DNA from: an uncultured Clostridia bacterium
Lineage (GTDB): Bacteria > Bacillota > Clostridia > Saccharofermentanales > Saccharofermentanaceae
NCBI GenBank assembly: GCA_947303185.1
Contig: CAMYXF010000001.1
Span: 1 to 64,000, forward strand
DNA: 64,000 bases
Reading direction: 5' to 3'
A program made the position numbers and the translations under genes. The notes beneath the pieces were generated by a model. It did no database searches and was not told where the DNA came from. It saw only the letters and a program-made list of their open reading frames with translations. Below are positions 37,701 through 45,556 of the stretch, one piece after another; the stretch's first letter is position 1, and each line of letters starts with the position of its first letter.

Positions 37701-37802
37701 GCCCGTAAGAGAAACAGGAAGATAGAAGATGAGAATTATTGCAATCGCAACGAAGAACAATACAATTCCCGCTGCTTCTTTGCGTGAAGTATCTCTGCTC
37801 AA
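34788..37802 (-). CDS. ftsK: DNA translocase FtsK/SpoIIIE
   Basis: A 1004-residue septal DNA pump. Four to five membrane helices lie at about 10-185. A long disordered Pro/Gln/Ser-rich linker with acidic patches spans about 190-530. The motor domain has Walker A IAGSTGSGKSVCINS (about 655) and Walker B LILIVIDELAELM. A C-terminal gamma winged helix follows a Ser/Gly hinge and ends near IGPFEGSKPRKIL. It clears chromosomes from the closing septum. The start is a TTG that overlaps the NUDIX stop as TTGA, with AGGAGG upstream. The FtsK and SpoIIIE types are not separable by eye, and no sporulation genes are here. Confidence 0.96.
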   Translation of the reverse strand: MSRDTSRKEAAGIVLFFVAIAIILIFYLPVSLTGIIGAAVKSFFLGLIGVAAYAIPVYILYVALDVFFEKRQGVSGIRVRSIILLLVSVSALLALVSMDMDYFEKICENAEGKTSALKALSLLWESGTESAKITNPLSSGPVLTGGIIGGSIAVALFQVTGKVISVLAIIVFLLTQILLVFRVSLKDTAKKTAHAIATTSGKVYNSVVSHKSQNQRDPNYQIYSGNGYGSPYPNPQRQQQRRPAGTTVITYGDNGMISPNNRTSGSSPFVQNGVHMSSEKQGPFMTNLPIDGASGFTDVEKLTGGQIHPVLQEPGKLTFNEKEYDVTKGAEADADFAYTTDPVSVPGSAKLKKKRKGLSFLENDKNQDFYDLDPSLKKKPEPDYEGDIYSGTEDPYEISEDAEGSGYDYSEPERTVREPRIKPSMYDRLTEGGVPQEVPYTASVAPVAPPADNSGITINAGNDNTESFSRTEGRILKTSSQEKVPQSNSGIEFAEETRKHEAERRNQIRRLRNYKPAPTSCLAPDVKQKTDADLERKLKAKAHKLEEALKSFGISAEVINITHGPSITRFELTLETGTKVSRVTGLQDDIMLAMAAISIRIEAPIPGKSAIGIEIPNDSPTAVQLRGLVETKEFRAATPLTVALGRDIPGRPIYCDLAKMPHLMIAGSTGSGKSVCINSILTSILVHSSPEEVRMILVDPKVVELSIYNGVPHLIMPVITDPKKAAGALNWAVTEMQRRYKLFEEGQVRDIKGFNEKYKNNPEVEHLPLILIVIDELAELMMVAAKEVETYISRLAALARAAGIHLLIATQRPSVDVITGVIKANIGSRIAFAVTSGVDSRTILDQIGAEKLLGKGDMLYAPMTAPQPVRGQGAFLSDNEVETVVEFLKKTYGSMYDETIIKDIDRVTAGGDQASGSSSGNGSSGGGGSDVDDMFNQAVQTVIENGSASVSVLQRRLGIGYPRAARLIDELEKAKVIGPFEGSKPRKILITETEWLEMQARSNE

Positions 37803-38359
37803 ATTCCTAACCTCCTGGCAGCCTTGTAAAGTAATACCTGTGTCTTTGCATCGGTAATTGCGCCTTCATCAGCCATCTTAACGGCTTCTTTAAGCGGCAT
37901 CTTTACAGTAGCGATGTATTCATTCTCGTCCGGATTGCCGCCCTCATACTTAAGGCCGGTTCCGATATAAAGCGTGATGACTTCACTGCAGTAACCGGGT
38001 GTGGCTACAATGGAGCCGACACATTCGATCTTATCTGCAACAAAGCCTGTTTCTTCCGTTATCTCACGTGATACGCAGTCAAAGGGATCTTCACCCTTCT
38101 CGATCTTTCCTGCAGGTGCTTCGAGCATAACCTTCTCAAAGGGACTTCTGAACTGCTTAACGAGATAGCAGTTGCCTTCATCGTCAACAGGAAGAATGCA
38201 TGCGCCGCCGTGGTGCACAACGATCTCTCTGGTGCTCTTATCGCCTTCAGGTGTAGTAATCTCTTTTATCTCAACGGTGAAGACTCTGCCTTCGAAAACA
38301 GTTTTCGAAGATATAGTCTTCTCATACAGCATATCGTCACTGCAATTGATCTTACCCAT
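37799..38359 (-). CDS. NUDIX hydrolase, ADP-ribose pyrophosphatase-like
   Basis: A 186-residue enzyme. The Nudix box GX5EX7REUXEEXGU is complete in GKIEKGEDPFDCVSREITEE followed by TGF. The preceding EAPAGKIEKGE and the N-terminal beta domain match the ADP-ribose pyrophosphatase subgroup. It hydrolyses ADP-ribose or similar nucleoside diphosphate derivatives. It starts 5 nt after rnhA and overlaps ftsK by 4 nt, tightly within the operon. Confidence 0.93.
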   Translation of the reverse strand: MGKINCSDDMLYEKTISSKTVFEGRVFTVEIKEITTPEGDKSTREIVVHHGGACILPVDDEGNCYLVKQFRSPFEKVMLEAPAGKIEKGEDPFDCVSREITEETGFVADKIECVGSIVATPGYCSEVITLYIGTGLKYEGGNPDENEYIATVKMPLKEAVKMADEGAITDAKTQVLLYKAARRLGI

Positions 38360-38364
38360 TATTC

Positions 38365-38823
38365 TTATCCTTTACCCTCGCTGATCTTCTTCCATTCCGC
38401 AACGGCAAGAACGTCACAGCGGTTGTTAAATTCATTATCGGCATGGCCCTTAACCTTATGGAAAGTCACATTATGTGTGGATGTCAGGTCGATCAGTTCT
38501 TTCCAGAGGTCGCTGTTTGCAACCTCGGCCTTTGCGCTGTTCTTCCAGCCGTTCTTGACCCACTTGCCTATCCAGTTCTGTTCGAAAGCATTTACCACAT
38601 AAGCACTGTCGCTGTAGATGTCGACCTTGCAAGGACGCTTTAAAGCCTTAAGACCTTCTATAACGGCCATAAGCTCCATACGGTTATTCGTGGTATCGCG
38701 CTCACCGCCGGACATTTCTTTCTTGGCTCCGCCGGCCATAAGGATAGCGGCCCAACCACCAGGTCCCGGATTACCGGAACACGCTCCGTCGGTATATATT
38801 GTGACTTCGCTGATTACTGCCAT
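38365..38823 (-). CDS. rnhA: Ribonuclease HI
   Basis: A 152-residue enzyme that cleaves RNA in RNA-DNA hybrids. The active-site carboxylates are in YTDGACSGNPGPGGWAAIL, the Glu in NNRMELMAVIEGL, the Asp in DIYSDSAYVVNAF, and the final Asp in HADNEFNNRCDVLA. The basic handle region (WIGKWVKNGWKNSAKAEV) is present. It lies 19 nt downstream of proC. Confidence 0.97.
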   Translation of the reverse strand: MAVISEVTIYTDGACSGNPGPGGWAAILMAGGAKKEMSGGERDTTNNRMELMAVIEGLKALKRPCKVDIYSDSAYVVNAFEQNWIGKWVKNGWKNSAKAEVANSDLWKELIDLTSTHNVTFHKVKGHADNEFNNRCDVLAVAEWKKISEGKG

Positions 38824-38842
38824 ATATGATCCGGATCAGGGC

Positions 38843-39646
38843 TTATTTATTGCCCTTCATCTCCTGAGTCTTGTCGTAAGCTGCAGTAACTGACTTGATT
38901 ACGGCATTTCTTAAGCCGTTCTCTTCAAGTGCCATGACACCTGCAATTGTCGTTCCTCCGGGAGAACATACCATATCCTTCAATACTGCAGGATGTGTAC
39001 CTGTCTCAAGAGCAAGCTTGCCTGAACCTGCAACTGTGGCTGCAGCGATCTTAAGAGCGTCTGCTCTCTTGATACCGAGGCTTACGGCAGCATCTGCCAT
39101 AGCTTCGATAAAGAGCATGACGTAAGCAGGACCTGTACCGGAAACGCATCCGATCGCATCCAATGTATTCTCATCGCAGAGGATCGTCTCTCCGCATGTG
39201 CCGAGAAGCTTAAGAACGAACTCGGACTCCTCATCGCTCAGTCCTACGGGACATACAGCTGCTACGCCAAGTCCTACCTGTGCGGGAGTATTGGGCATGA
39301 TTCTTACGAACTTTCTGCCTTCGCCGAGGATGCCGCCGATTCTAGCGCAAGTAACTGCTGCTGCAATAGAAAGAACGATAGCGCCGGGCTTAAGGCTGTC
39401 CTTAATGCTCTTTAACGCGTCATTGAAATGGATGGGCTTTACTGCCATTAAGACATAATCAGCACCTTCAACCGCCTCGATAGCGGAAGAAGCCGCATTA
39501 ACGCCCAGATCAGCTGCACACTTCGTGCAAGCTTCCGTATATACATCAAAGCACCATGCCTCTTCAGGCCTGATGACTCCGCCTTTTACAAAACCGCCCA
39601 AAAGGGCCTTACCCATATTACCGGTACCGATAACTGCTAATCTCAT
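38843..39646 (-). CDS. proC: Pyrroline-5-carboxylate reductase
   Basis: A 267-residue enzyme for the last step of proline synthesis. The N-terminal NAD(P) motif is MRLAVIGTGNMGKALLGGF. The C-terminal signature appears in GTGPAYVMLFIEAMADAAVS and VCSPGGTTIAGVMALEENG. The ORF track extends to 39820, but that N-terminus is antisense translation of the tRNA gene. The ATG at 39646 has AAGGAGT 9 nt upstream. It opens the operon proC-rnhA-nudix-ftsK-cinA-murJ. Confidence 0.97.
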   Translation of the reverse strand: MRLAVIGTGNMGKALLGGFVKGGVIRPEEAWCFDVYTEACTKCAADLGVNAASSAIEAVEGADYVLMAVKPIHFNDALKSIKDSLKPGAIVLSIAAAVTCARIGGILGEGRKFVRIMPNTPAQVGLGVAAVCPVGLSDEESEFVLKLLGTCGETILCDENTLDAIGCVSGTGPAYVMLFIEAMADAAVSLGIKRADALKIAAATVAGSGKLALETGTHPAVLKDMVCSPGGTTIAGVMALEENGLRNAVIKSVTAAYDKTQEMKGNK

Positions 39647-39701
39647 AGAGCCGCACTCCTTATTTAATATAAATAAAGTCGAGACAATCTTAACATTACC
39701 C

Positions 39702-39730
39702 TTGACATAGTGCAAACCAACGATTAAACT
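39702..39730 (+). promoter_or_regulatory. tRNA-Trp promoter
   Basis: TTGACA (consensus), 17 nt, TAAACT, 14 nt before the tRNA gene. It is divergent from proC. Confidence 0.8.
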
Positions 39731-39744
39731 GTTCGTTGCAACAA

Positions 39745-39819
39745 AGGGGAGTGGCTCAACGGTAGAGCAGCGGTCTCCAAAACCGCCGGTTGCGCGTTCA
39801 AATCGTGTCTCCCCTGCCA
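39745..39819 (+). tRNA. tRNA-Trp (CCA anticodon)
   Basis: A 75-nt cloverleaf. Acceptor AGGGGAG pairs with CTCCCCT, the D stem is GCTC/GAGC, the anticodon stem GCGGT/ACCGC encloses CTCCAAA with anticodon CCA, and the T arm has TTCAAAT. The 3' CCA is encoded. It is a lone tRNA with its own promoter and terminator. Confidence 0.95.
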
Positions 39820-39825
39820 AATTTA

Positions 39826-39857
39826 AAAGGAGTTTCCAGATTGGAAACTCCTTTTTT
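39826..39857. terminator. Bidirectional terminator after tRNA-Trp
   Basis: GGAGTTTCC-AGATT-GGAAACTCC then TTTTTT on the plus strand. The stem has AAAA on its other flank, so it can also end the minus-strand gene at 39894. Confidence 0.92.
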
Positions 39858-39893
39858 GTTTTTCATTTTGTCCTCAAAACGGGATTTTACCGC

Positions 39894-40982
39894 TTAAGTC
39901 GCTGCAACAGTGGTTGCTGCGGTATCAACTGCAGATTCAGTTGCAACAGTTGCGGCAGCGCCTGTATCGGCAATGTATTCTCTGACGTCAGCTTCGTTAA
40001 GGATCTTGGCGGGAACAATATCAACAACGATGTATGCAATCTCGCCCTTCTTAACGGGAACGATCCTGAAACCGTAGTCACCCTTTACGTAGTATCTTGT
40101 ATCGCCGTTATACTCACCGAGCTTAATCAGCGCAAGATCCATCGCCTGAGTCATGTTAAGTTCAGGATAAAGTGTCTGGAATGTAGAAGACAAAAGCATC
40201 CATACGGGATTGATGTCCTCACCGTATTCGACGTAGAGTCTAATATAAGAGAGTTCACCGTCATTCTTTCTTGTAGCGCCTTCGATACCTGAATTGATCG
40301 TAGACTTGGAAGGTCCGGAAAAGAAATCAACATATGAGGGATTGCCTGTTACAGTTGCCTGATCGCCCAAAATGCTGGGTTCAACAGCAGGGTCAACATA
40401 AGGTACATTGCCGTAACGGAAATCAAGACCGCTTCCGAGAAGTGAATGTACGACCTCAGTATCGTTAAATCTTGCGTTGAACTCATCAAGGGTCATGCCC
40501 ATTGAAGGAGTAATTGCGTTAGGAACGATAAAGTAGATTGCTGCTACGATGATCGCAACGAAAACCAGCGCAATGCATGTGGGGATCATGGGATCCTGCT
40601 TGCACTTCTCAGCGAAAGGAAGAGCTCTGAACTTGGCGTTTGCTTCCCTTTCCTTAGCCTTTTTGGACATAGGCTTATTCTTTGAAGAAGATCCGGACTT
40701 TTTCGGCTTCTTCTCTTCTGTCTTTTCAGCCTTATCAGCCTTTTTAGGCTCTTCGGCTTCTTCAGCCTTATCGCCGTTGTCTTCTTCTGCAGGCTCTTCA
40801 GTCTTTACTTCATCGACAACTTCTTCAACAGCTTCGTCGATGACTTCTTCAACTGATTCGTCCTCAGCGGTTTCTTCAGAGACCTTTTCTTCGACTTCCT
40901 TGTCGATCTTTACCTTGATCTCTTCGTTGGGCTTTTTATTGTTCTGGGCAGGTTTCTTGCCCTTATTCTTAGATTTAGACAT
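39894..40982 (-). CDS. Uncharacterised membrane protein with acidic/Lys-rich N-terminus
   Basis: About 362 residues from the ATG at 40982, which follows GGAGG by 8 nt. The first 130 residues are low-complexity and highly charged, alternating Glu/Asp- and Lys-rich runs (EEVIDEAVEEVVDEVKTEEP, KKPKKSGSSSKNKPMSKKAK). One membrane helix follows (IPTCIALVFVAIIVAAIYFIV). The external part of about 200 residues contains GMTLDEFNARFN and two repeats-like hydrophilic segments, and ends in an Ala/Thr/Val-rich tail. No family is recognised. The topology suggests a cytoplasmic charged arm and an extracellular domain. Confidence 0.75.
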   Translation of the reverse strand: MSKSKNKGKKPAQNNKKPNEEIKVKIDKEVEEKVSEETAEDESVEEVIDEAVEEVVDEVKTEEPAEEDNGDKAEEAEEPKKADKAEKTEEKKPKKSGSSSKNKPMSKKAKEREANAKFRALPFAEKCKQDPMIPTCIALVFVAIIVAAIYFIVPNAITPSMGMTLDEFNARFNDTEVVHSLLGSGLDFRYGNVPYVDPAVEPSILGDQATVTGNPSYVDFFSGPSKSTINSGIEGATRKNDGELSYIRLYVEYGEDINPVWMLLSSTFQTLYPELNMTQAMDLALIKLGEYNGDTRYYVKGDYGFRIVPVKKGEIAYIVVDIVPAKILNEADVREYIADTGAAATVATESAVDTAATTVAAT

Positions 40983-41113
40983 TTTCCAATCCTCCGGTTC
41001 AACCTGCATATTATAAAGTTAAAGTTACCCGTTGTAAAACCATTAACAAAGCAAGCCTTCTCAGAATCGTGTACAATAGAGCAGGTAGGAATTGTTTTAG
41101 GGGGATAAAACTT

Positions 41114-41818
41114 ATGTCTCATCTCATAATCTCGGGTGGGTCCAGAGGAATCGGACGAGCATGTGTCGAACTGTTCTCTGAGAATGGTTTTAAGGTCACG
41201 TCATTAAGCCGTACAGGAACTCCTGACAATGCAGTTGAAGGTGTTTTATACCTGCAGTGCGACGTCAAAGATCCTGAATCCGTCAAAAATGCCGTTGATA
41301 AAGCTATTGAAGAAAACGGTCCCGTTGACGTGTTGATTTCAAATGCCGGAATCTCTGTTTCCGGACTTGCACAGGACTTCAAGTACCAGGACTACAGAGA
41401 CGTAATGGATACGAATTTCGGCGGTCTGTTTAACCTTGCAAGTGCAGTAATTCCTTTCATGGTAAGACAAGGCAAAGGCGTTATTCTTGCTACCTCTTCC
41501 ATGTGGGGTCAGACAGGCGCATCATGCGAGGCTTTATACTCAGCAAGCAAAGGCGCCGTCGATTCTTACATCAAGGCTCTTGCCAAAGAATTGGGACCTT
41601 CCGGAATCAGAGTTAATGCTGTCTCACCCGGTGCGGTCGATACTGACATGATGAGCTGTTTCGATGACGACACCAAAAAGGTCATCTGCGACGACACACC
41701 GCTCGGCAAGTTGGGATCACCAAAAGAAATTGCTGAAGTTATGTATTTTCTTCAGTCCGAAAAGGCTTCATTCATCACAGGACAGATAATCGGCGCAAAC
41801 GGCGGTTACCTGATCTGA
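41114..41818 (+). CDS. SDR-family oxidoreductase (FabG-like)
   Basis: A 234-residue short-chain dehydrogenase. The nucleotide-binding motif is ISGGSRGIGRACVE, with NAG in LISNAGISVSG. The catalytic Ser, Tyr and Lys lie in ATSSMWGQTGASCEALYSAS-KG, and NAVSPGAVDTDM follows. The ORF-track start at 41069 is replaced by the ATG at 41114, preceded by AGGGGGAT. It resembles 3-oxoacyl-ACP reductases, but it stands apart from fatty acid genes, so the substrate is open. Citrate synthase lies 86 nt downstream on the same strand. Confidence 0.9.
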   Translation: MSHLIISGGSRGIGRACVELFSENGFKVTSLSRTGTPDNAVEGVLYLQCDVKDPESVKNAVDKAIEENGPVDVLISNAGISVSGLAQDFKYQDYRDVMDTNFGGLFNLASAVIPFMVRQGKGVILATSSMWGQTGASCEALYSASKGAVDSYIKALAKELGPSGIRVNAVSPGAVDTDMMSCFDDDTKKVICDDTPLGKLGSPKEIAEVMYFLQSEKASFITGQIIGANGGYLI

Positions 41819-41904
41819 TTTGAATTGTCAAATTCAATCATTTAGAATATTTGAGTTGTGTCTTTTACTGACATGAATACTATGCCTCAGAAAGGAGAGG
41901 ACTT

Positions 41905-43272
41905 ATGGCCACAAACAACTATTCAAAGATCACACCTGAGATCGTGCGTCTTGCGGAGATCTGCCAGTCTAACGCCATAGATCCGAAGCTCTACACCAAA
42001 TATGATGTCAAGCGCGGCCTCAGAGACATTAACGGTAAGGGCGTATTAACCGGATTAACAAAGATTTCCGAAGTTAACGCAACCAAGGAAGTAGACGGAA
42101 AGACTGTTCCCGCACCCGGCGAATTATACTATCGCGGAATCAACGTAAAAGAGATGATCAAGGGGCAGCCTGAAGATATGCACTGCGGTTTTGAAGAGAC
42201 CACATATCTTCTTCTGTTCGGCAAGCTTCCGAACGAACAGGAATTAAGGGATTTTAGGATTCTTCTTGCGGAATCAAGATCAAAGATGCCGAAGAATTTC
42301 TTCAGAGACGTAATCATGCAGAAGCCTTCTTCTGACCTGATGAACAATATCCAGAGAGGTGTTCTTAACCTCTACGCTTACGATACCCAGGCTGCGGATA
42401 TCTCCATCCCGAATGTCTTAAGACAGTCATTGGAACTCATATCCATCTTCCCCAGCCTTGCTGTACACAGCTACAACGCAATGCGTTACTATCTCGACCG
42501 TGATTCTCTCGTAGTTCACAGACCGAGACCTGATCTTTCAACTGCAGAGAACTTCCTCTACATGTTAAGAGCAGACAATAAGTTCACACCGCTCGAAGCA
42601 AAGATCCTCGACGTATCTCTCATGCTCCACGCTGAGCACGGCGGCGGTAACAACTCAACATTCACAACTCACGTTGTTACAAGTTCCGGCACGGATACAT
42701 ACGCTTCCGTTGTCGCTGCATTGAGTTCTTTAAAGGGTCCCAAGCACGGCGGTGCAAACATCATGGTAGTCAAGATGTTCAAGGAACTCGAGAGAAGCAT
42801 TTCCGACTGGGAAGACGACGATGAGATCCTCGCATACCTTGAGAGGATCCTCCACAAGGATGCATTCGACCGTTCAGGCGTCATCTATGGTATGGGACAT
42901 GCGATCTACTCCATCTCAGATCCGAGAGCACAGATCTTCAAGCGTTACGTTAAGGACCTCTCCGCTGAGAAGGGCCGCACAAAGGAATTCGAGTTCTATG
43001 AAAGAGTCGAAAAGCTCTCCGCAGAACTTATCGCAGCAGAGCGCAAGATCTATAAGGGCGTATCCGCAAACATCGACTTTTACAGCGGATTCGTTTATTC
43101 AATGCTCGGCATTCCTATGGAGCTCTACACTCCCCTGTTTGCCATCGCAAGAATTTCCGGTTGGTCGGCACACAGGATCGAAGAGCTCAACGGCAAGGGC
43201 AAGATCATCCGTCCTGCTTACAAGAGCGTTCAGCCTAAGGTCAAATATCACCAGATCGGCGACCGCAGTTAA
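41905..43272 (+). CDS. gltA: Citrate synthase
   Basis: A 455-residue enzyme condensing acetyl-CoA with oxaloacetate. The catalytic residues lie in MLHAEHGGGNNSTFT (His), GMGHAIYSISDPRA (His) and SANIDFYSGFVY (Asp). KGPKHGGAN is the usual substrate-loop block. The N-terminal 50 residues are an extension common in clostridial citrate/2-methylcitrate synthases. AGAAAGGAGAGG precedes the ATG. No aconitase or isocitrate dehydrogenase is adjacent. The role is likely anabolic, toward glutamate. A terminator follows within 25 nt. Confidence 0.96.
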   Translation: MATNNYSKITPEIVRLAEICQSNAIDPKLYTKYDVKRGLRDINGKGVLTGLTKISEVNATKEVDGKTVPAPGELYYRGINVKEMIKGQPEDMHCGFEETTYLLLFGKLPNEQELRDFRILLAESRSKMPKNFFRDVIMQKPSSDLMNNIQRGVLNLYAYDTQAADISIPNVLRQSLELISIFPSLAVHSYNAMRYYLDRDSLVVHRPRPDLSTAENFLYMLRADNKFTPLEAKILDVSLMLHAEHGGGNNSTFTTHVVTSSGTDTYASVVAALSSLKGPKHGGANIMVVKMFKELERSISDWEDDDEILAYLERILHKDAFDRSGVIYGMGHAIYSISDPRAQIFKRYVKDLSAEKGRTKEFEFYERVEKLSAELIAAERKIYKGVSANIDFYSGFVYSMLGIPMELYTPLFAIARISGWSAHRIEELNGKGKIIRPAYKSVQPKVKYHQIGDRS

Positions 43273-43295
43273 TCTGAAAAAACAATTTGAAATTA

Positions 43296-43323
43296 GGGGC
43301 TGTCTCAAAAACGAGATAGCCTC
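43296..43323 (+). terminator. Citrate synthase terminator
   Basis: GGGGCTGTCTC-AAAAAC-GAGATAGCCTC, an 11-bp stem with two wobble pairs, then TATTTATTTG. It belongs to the recurrent GGCTGTCTC hairpin family of this window. Confidence 0.85.
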
Positions 43324-43382
43324 TATTTATTTGATTTGAATTGAAATCGTGCTCTCCTGATTCTTGCAATTTTTTGAAGACT

Positions 43383-43497
43383 AAAAATCATGCAAACAGT
43401 CACAGTACACCCTGACAATTACTGTGATTATTTGATGTCTGTAAAAAGAAATCACACAAAAAGTCATAGTACACCCTGACATTTACTGTGATTTTTC
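43383..43497 (+). repeat. Tandem hairpin repeat A (two copies, 64-nt period)
   Basis: Two copies of an approximately 50-nt unit. Each forms a hairpin with the conserved loop sequence CACCCTGACA. Copy 1 has TCACAGTA/TACTGTGA (43400-43427); copy 2 has TCATAGTA/TACTGTGA (43464-43491), the change kept as a U-G pair in plus-strand RNA. Copy 2 is followed by TTTTT and its stem extends to about 13 bp. No ORF covers the region. Confidence 0.75.
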
Positions 43498-43573
43498 TAT
43501 ATGAGAGTACGATGCCACGACAAAAACCACATCATATAGAGACAACGCGTTTATAACTGTTCAGTCTCTGTTT

Positions 43574-43684
43574 TTCAGTTCAGATTTCAGTTACTAACAG
43601 AAAATCAAACTGAATATTCGTCATGTTCGTACTATGTTCAGTTCAAAATTCAGTTGTTAACAGAAAACTAAACTGATTTTTCTC
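43574..43684. repeat. Tandem hairpin repeat B (two copies, 63-nt period)
   Basis: Two copies of an approximately 48-nt unit beginning TTCAGTTCA and containing TAACAGAAAA. Each holds an inverted repeat: TTCAGTT/AACTGAA at 43586-43614 and TCAGTT/AACTGA in copy 2, with the conserved TAACAGAAAA in the loop. The sequence differs from repeat A but the period is nearly the same. With repeat A this fills most of a 515-nt gene-free gap (43273-43787). Confidence 0.7.
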
Positions 43685-43725
43685 GTATTTGATCAGGGCA
43701 CTTTTGAATTTACTCAAATAATCAA

Positions 43726-43749
43726 GGGCTGCCTCGTTTGAGACAGCCC
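43726..43749 (-). terminator. Terminator after the 87-residue gene
   Basis: Minus-strand GGGCTGTCTC-AAAC-GAGGCAGCCC followed by TTGATTATTT, 38 nt past the stop. Confidence 0.8.
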
Positions 43750-43787
43750 TTATTGGTGTGCTTTATATGGATGAAGCGACCCGGCGA

Positions 43788-44051
43788 TTAAGCCTTATCG
43801 TCTTCTTCAACCTTTCCGAAAAGGTTAAGTCTGAAGAGCATTGCTTCGTCATCAGGATCAGAGCAGGAAATCTTTGCGTTGCATACGATACCGCCCTCGA
43901 TAAGCTTCATGATACCAGTCATCTGGCTGAGCTTGCTCTTAAGATTGAAACGGTCACCTTCGTCTGTAAGAAGAATTACGTTTCCCTTGCACTCATCAAG
44001 TGCCTTCATAAGTGTTGCTACGTCAATGTTGTCTAATACAAATGCTTTCAT
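43788..44051 (-). CDS. Uncharacterised small cytoplasmic protein (87 aa)
   Basis: An 87-residue protein (MKAFVLDNIDVATLMKALDE, then VILLTDEGDRFNLKSKLSQM) with an alternating helix-strand look and an acidic C-terminus (FGKVEEDDKA). No family is recognised. Reality is supported by AGGAGG 10 nt upstream, a dedicated terminator, and a plausible promoter (TTGTTT, 17 nt, TACCAT) near 44120-44150. Its leader contains the hairpin CCAAGG-GAAAAG-CCTTGG at 44097-44114, which may affect expression. Confidence 0.8.
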   Translation of the reverse strand: MKAFVLDNIDVATLMKALDECKGNVILLTDEGDRFNLKSKLSQMTGIMKLIEGGIVCNAKISCSDPDDEAMLFRLNLFGKVEEDDKA

Positions 44052-44177
44052 ATTCTAATACCTCCTAGAGTATTTTTTTGTCCTTTTAACTTATCCCCAA
44101 GGCTTTTCCCTTGGACAGCCTAATGGTACACTTTCTCACTTTCTCAAACAATGGATTTGTTAAACAACTTGCATAAT

Positions 44178-44225
44178 ACAAAGGCCTTGTTTTTGTGCAT
44201 ATTGCACATAACAAGACCTTAAAAA
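44178..44225 (-). terminator. lysA terminator
   Basis: Minus-strand AAGGTCTTGTT / AACAAGGCCTT, an 11-bp stem with one wobble, with an inner GTGCA/TGCAC stem, then TTTGTATT. It is 65 nt after lysA. Confidence 0.8.
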
Positions 44226-44287
44226 CAATCAATCTGACAAATATGCAATTTCCCGTAAACGCATTGAATAAGCGCTTTTTACGGAAA

Positions 44288-45556
44288 TTACTCGCTGATA
44301 AGCTTTTTCGCGTACTCTGTGTTATCGAGAGTAGCAAAGTAATCGTTAAGAGTCTGTGCTCTTCTGATCTCCTGGACGGATCCGTCCTCCTTGAGAAGGA
44401 GTTCAGAACACCAGAGTCTGCCGTTATAGTTGTAACCCATGGCAAATCCGTGAGCACCGGCATCGTGGATTGCAAGATAATCGCCCATGTCGATTTTCGG
44501 AAGCATTCTGTCTACGGCAAACTTATCGTTATTCTCGCAAAGGCTGCCGGTTACATCGTACTTGAAATCGCAGGGTTCGTTTTCCTTGCCGAGAACGGTA
44601 ATATGGTGATAAGCACCGTAGATTGCAGGTCTCATGAGGTTTGATGCACATGCGTCTACGCCGATATATTCCTTATAAATGTGCTTCTCATGAACAGCCT
44701 TGGTAACGAGCATACCGTAGGGAGCGAGCATGAATCTTCCCATCTCTGTATAGATAGCAATATCACCCATGCCTGCAGGAACAAGAACGCGCTCAAACTG
44801 CTTTCTTACGCCCTCGCCGATCACCATGATGTCATTCTCGGAATCTTCAGGTCTGTAGCCGATACCTACACCGCCTGAGAGATTTACGAATGAGAATTCG
44901 ATGCCGACCTTCTGAGCGATCTCGACTACAAGCTCGAAAAGCTGTCCTGCGAGTGTCGGATAGTACTCATTAGTAACCGTGTTGCTTGCAAGGAATGCGT
45001 GGATACCGAACTTCTTTACGCCGTGAGCCTTAAGCTGTGTATAAGCTTCAATGAGCTGGTCCTTTGTCATTCCGTACTTGGAATCACCCGGGTTATCCAT
45101 GATGCCGTTGCTGAGCTTAAAAACTCCGCCCGGATTATATCTGCAGCTCATGGTCTCAGGGAACTGGGGACCTAAGATCTGCTCAAGGAAAGGAATGTGT
45201 GTAATGTCATCGAGATTGATGATGCCGCCCAGATTAGCGCAGAGTGCGTATTCTCTTGCAGGTGTATCGTTTGAAGAGAACATGATCGGGCCGCCGACTG
45301 CGTCAGCAAGAACAAGTTCTGCCTCGGATGAGCAGTCAAAACCAAATCCGTAGTCGTTGATGATGTCCAGAATATAAGGGTTGGGTGTTGCTTTTACGGC
45401 AAAGAACTCGTTAAAACCCTTATTCCAGGAGAAAGCTTCCTTTACGCGCTTGCAGTTCTCGCGGATGCCCTTCTCGTCATAGATATAAAACGGTGTGTGA
45501 TGTGTCTTAGCGATCTCTTCGATCTGGCTCTTAGTAACAAAAGGCTTCTTTTCCAT
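44288..45556 (-). CDS. lysA: Diaminopimelate decarboxylase
   Basis: A 422-residue PLP enzyme of fold type III making lysine from meso-diaminopimelate. The PLP Lys is in FFAVKATPNPYIL. The phosphate loop is LSGGVGIGYRPE. GFDCSSEAELVLA and YLAIHDAGAHGFAMGYNYNGR, near the active site, match the family. Two ATGs compete; 45556 is 7 nt past GAGGG and is preferred over 45562. The divergence from classical LysA leaves some doubt, and a related carboxylase-type decarboxylase is possible. No lysine riboswitch was seen upstream. It is divergent from the small membrane gene at 45687. Confidence 0.88.
   Translation of the reverse strand: MEKKPFVTKSQIEEIAKTHHTPFYIYDEKGIRENCKRVKEAFSWNKGFNEFFAVKATPNPYILDIINDYGFGFDCSSEAELVLADAVGGPIMFSSNDTPAREYALCANLGGIINLDDITHIPFLEQILGPQFPETMSCRYNPGGVFKLSNGIMDNPGDSKYGMTKDQLIEAYTQLKAHGVKKFGIHAFLASNTVTNEYYPTLAGQLFELVVEIAQKVGIEFSFVNLSGGVGIGYRPEDSENDIMVIGEGVRKQFERVLVPAGMGDIAIYTEMGRFMLAPYGMLVTKAVHEKHIYKEYIGVDACASNLMRPAIYGAYHHITVLGKENEPCDFKYDVTGSLCENNDKFAVDRMLPKIDMGDYLAIHDAGAHGFAMGYNYNGRLWCSELLLKEDGSVQEIRRAQTLNDYFATLDNTEYAKKLISE

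Noticed and set aside
39647-39820. N-terminal extension of proC in the ORF track (MAGETRFERATGG...)
   Set aside because: It is antisense translation of the tRNA-Trp gene. The SD and family N-terminus put the proC start at 39646.
43383-43684. CRISPR array
   Set aside because: There are only two copies of each of two different units, with internal hairpins and no constant-length unique spacers or cas genes.
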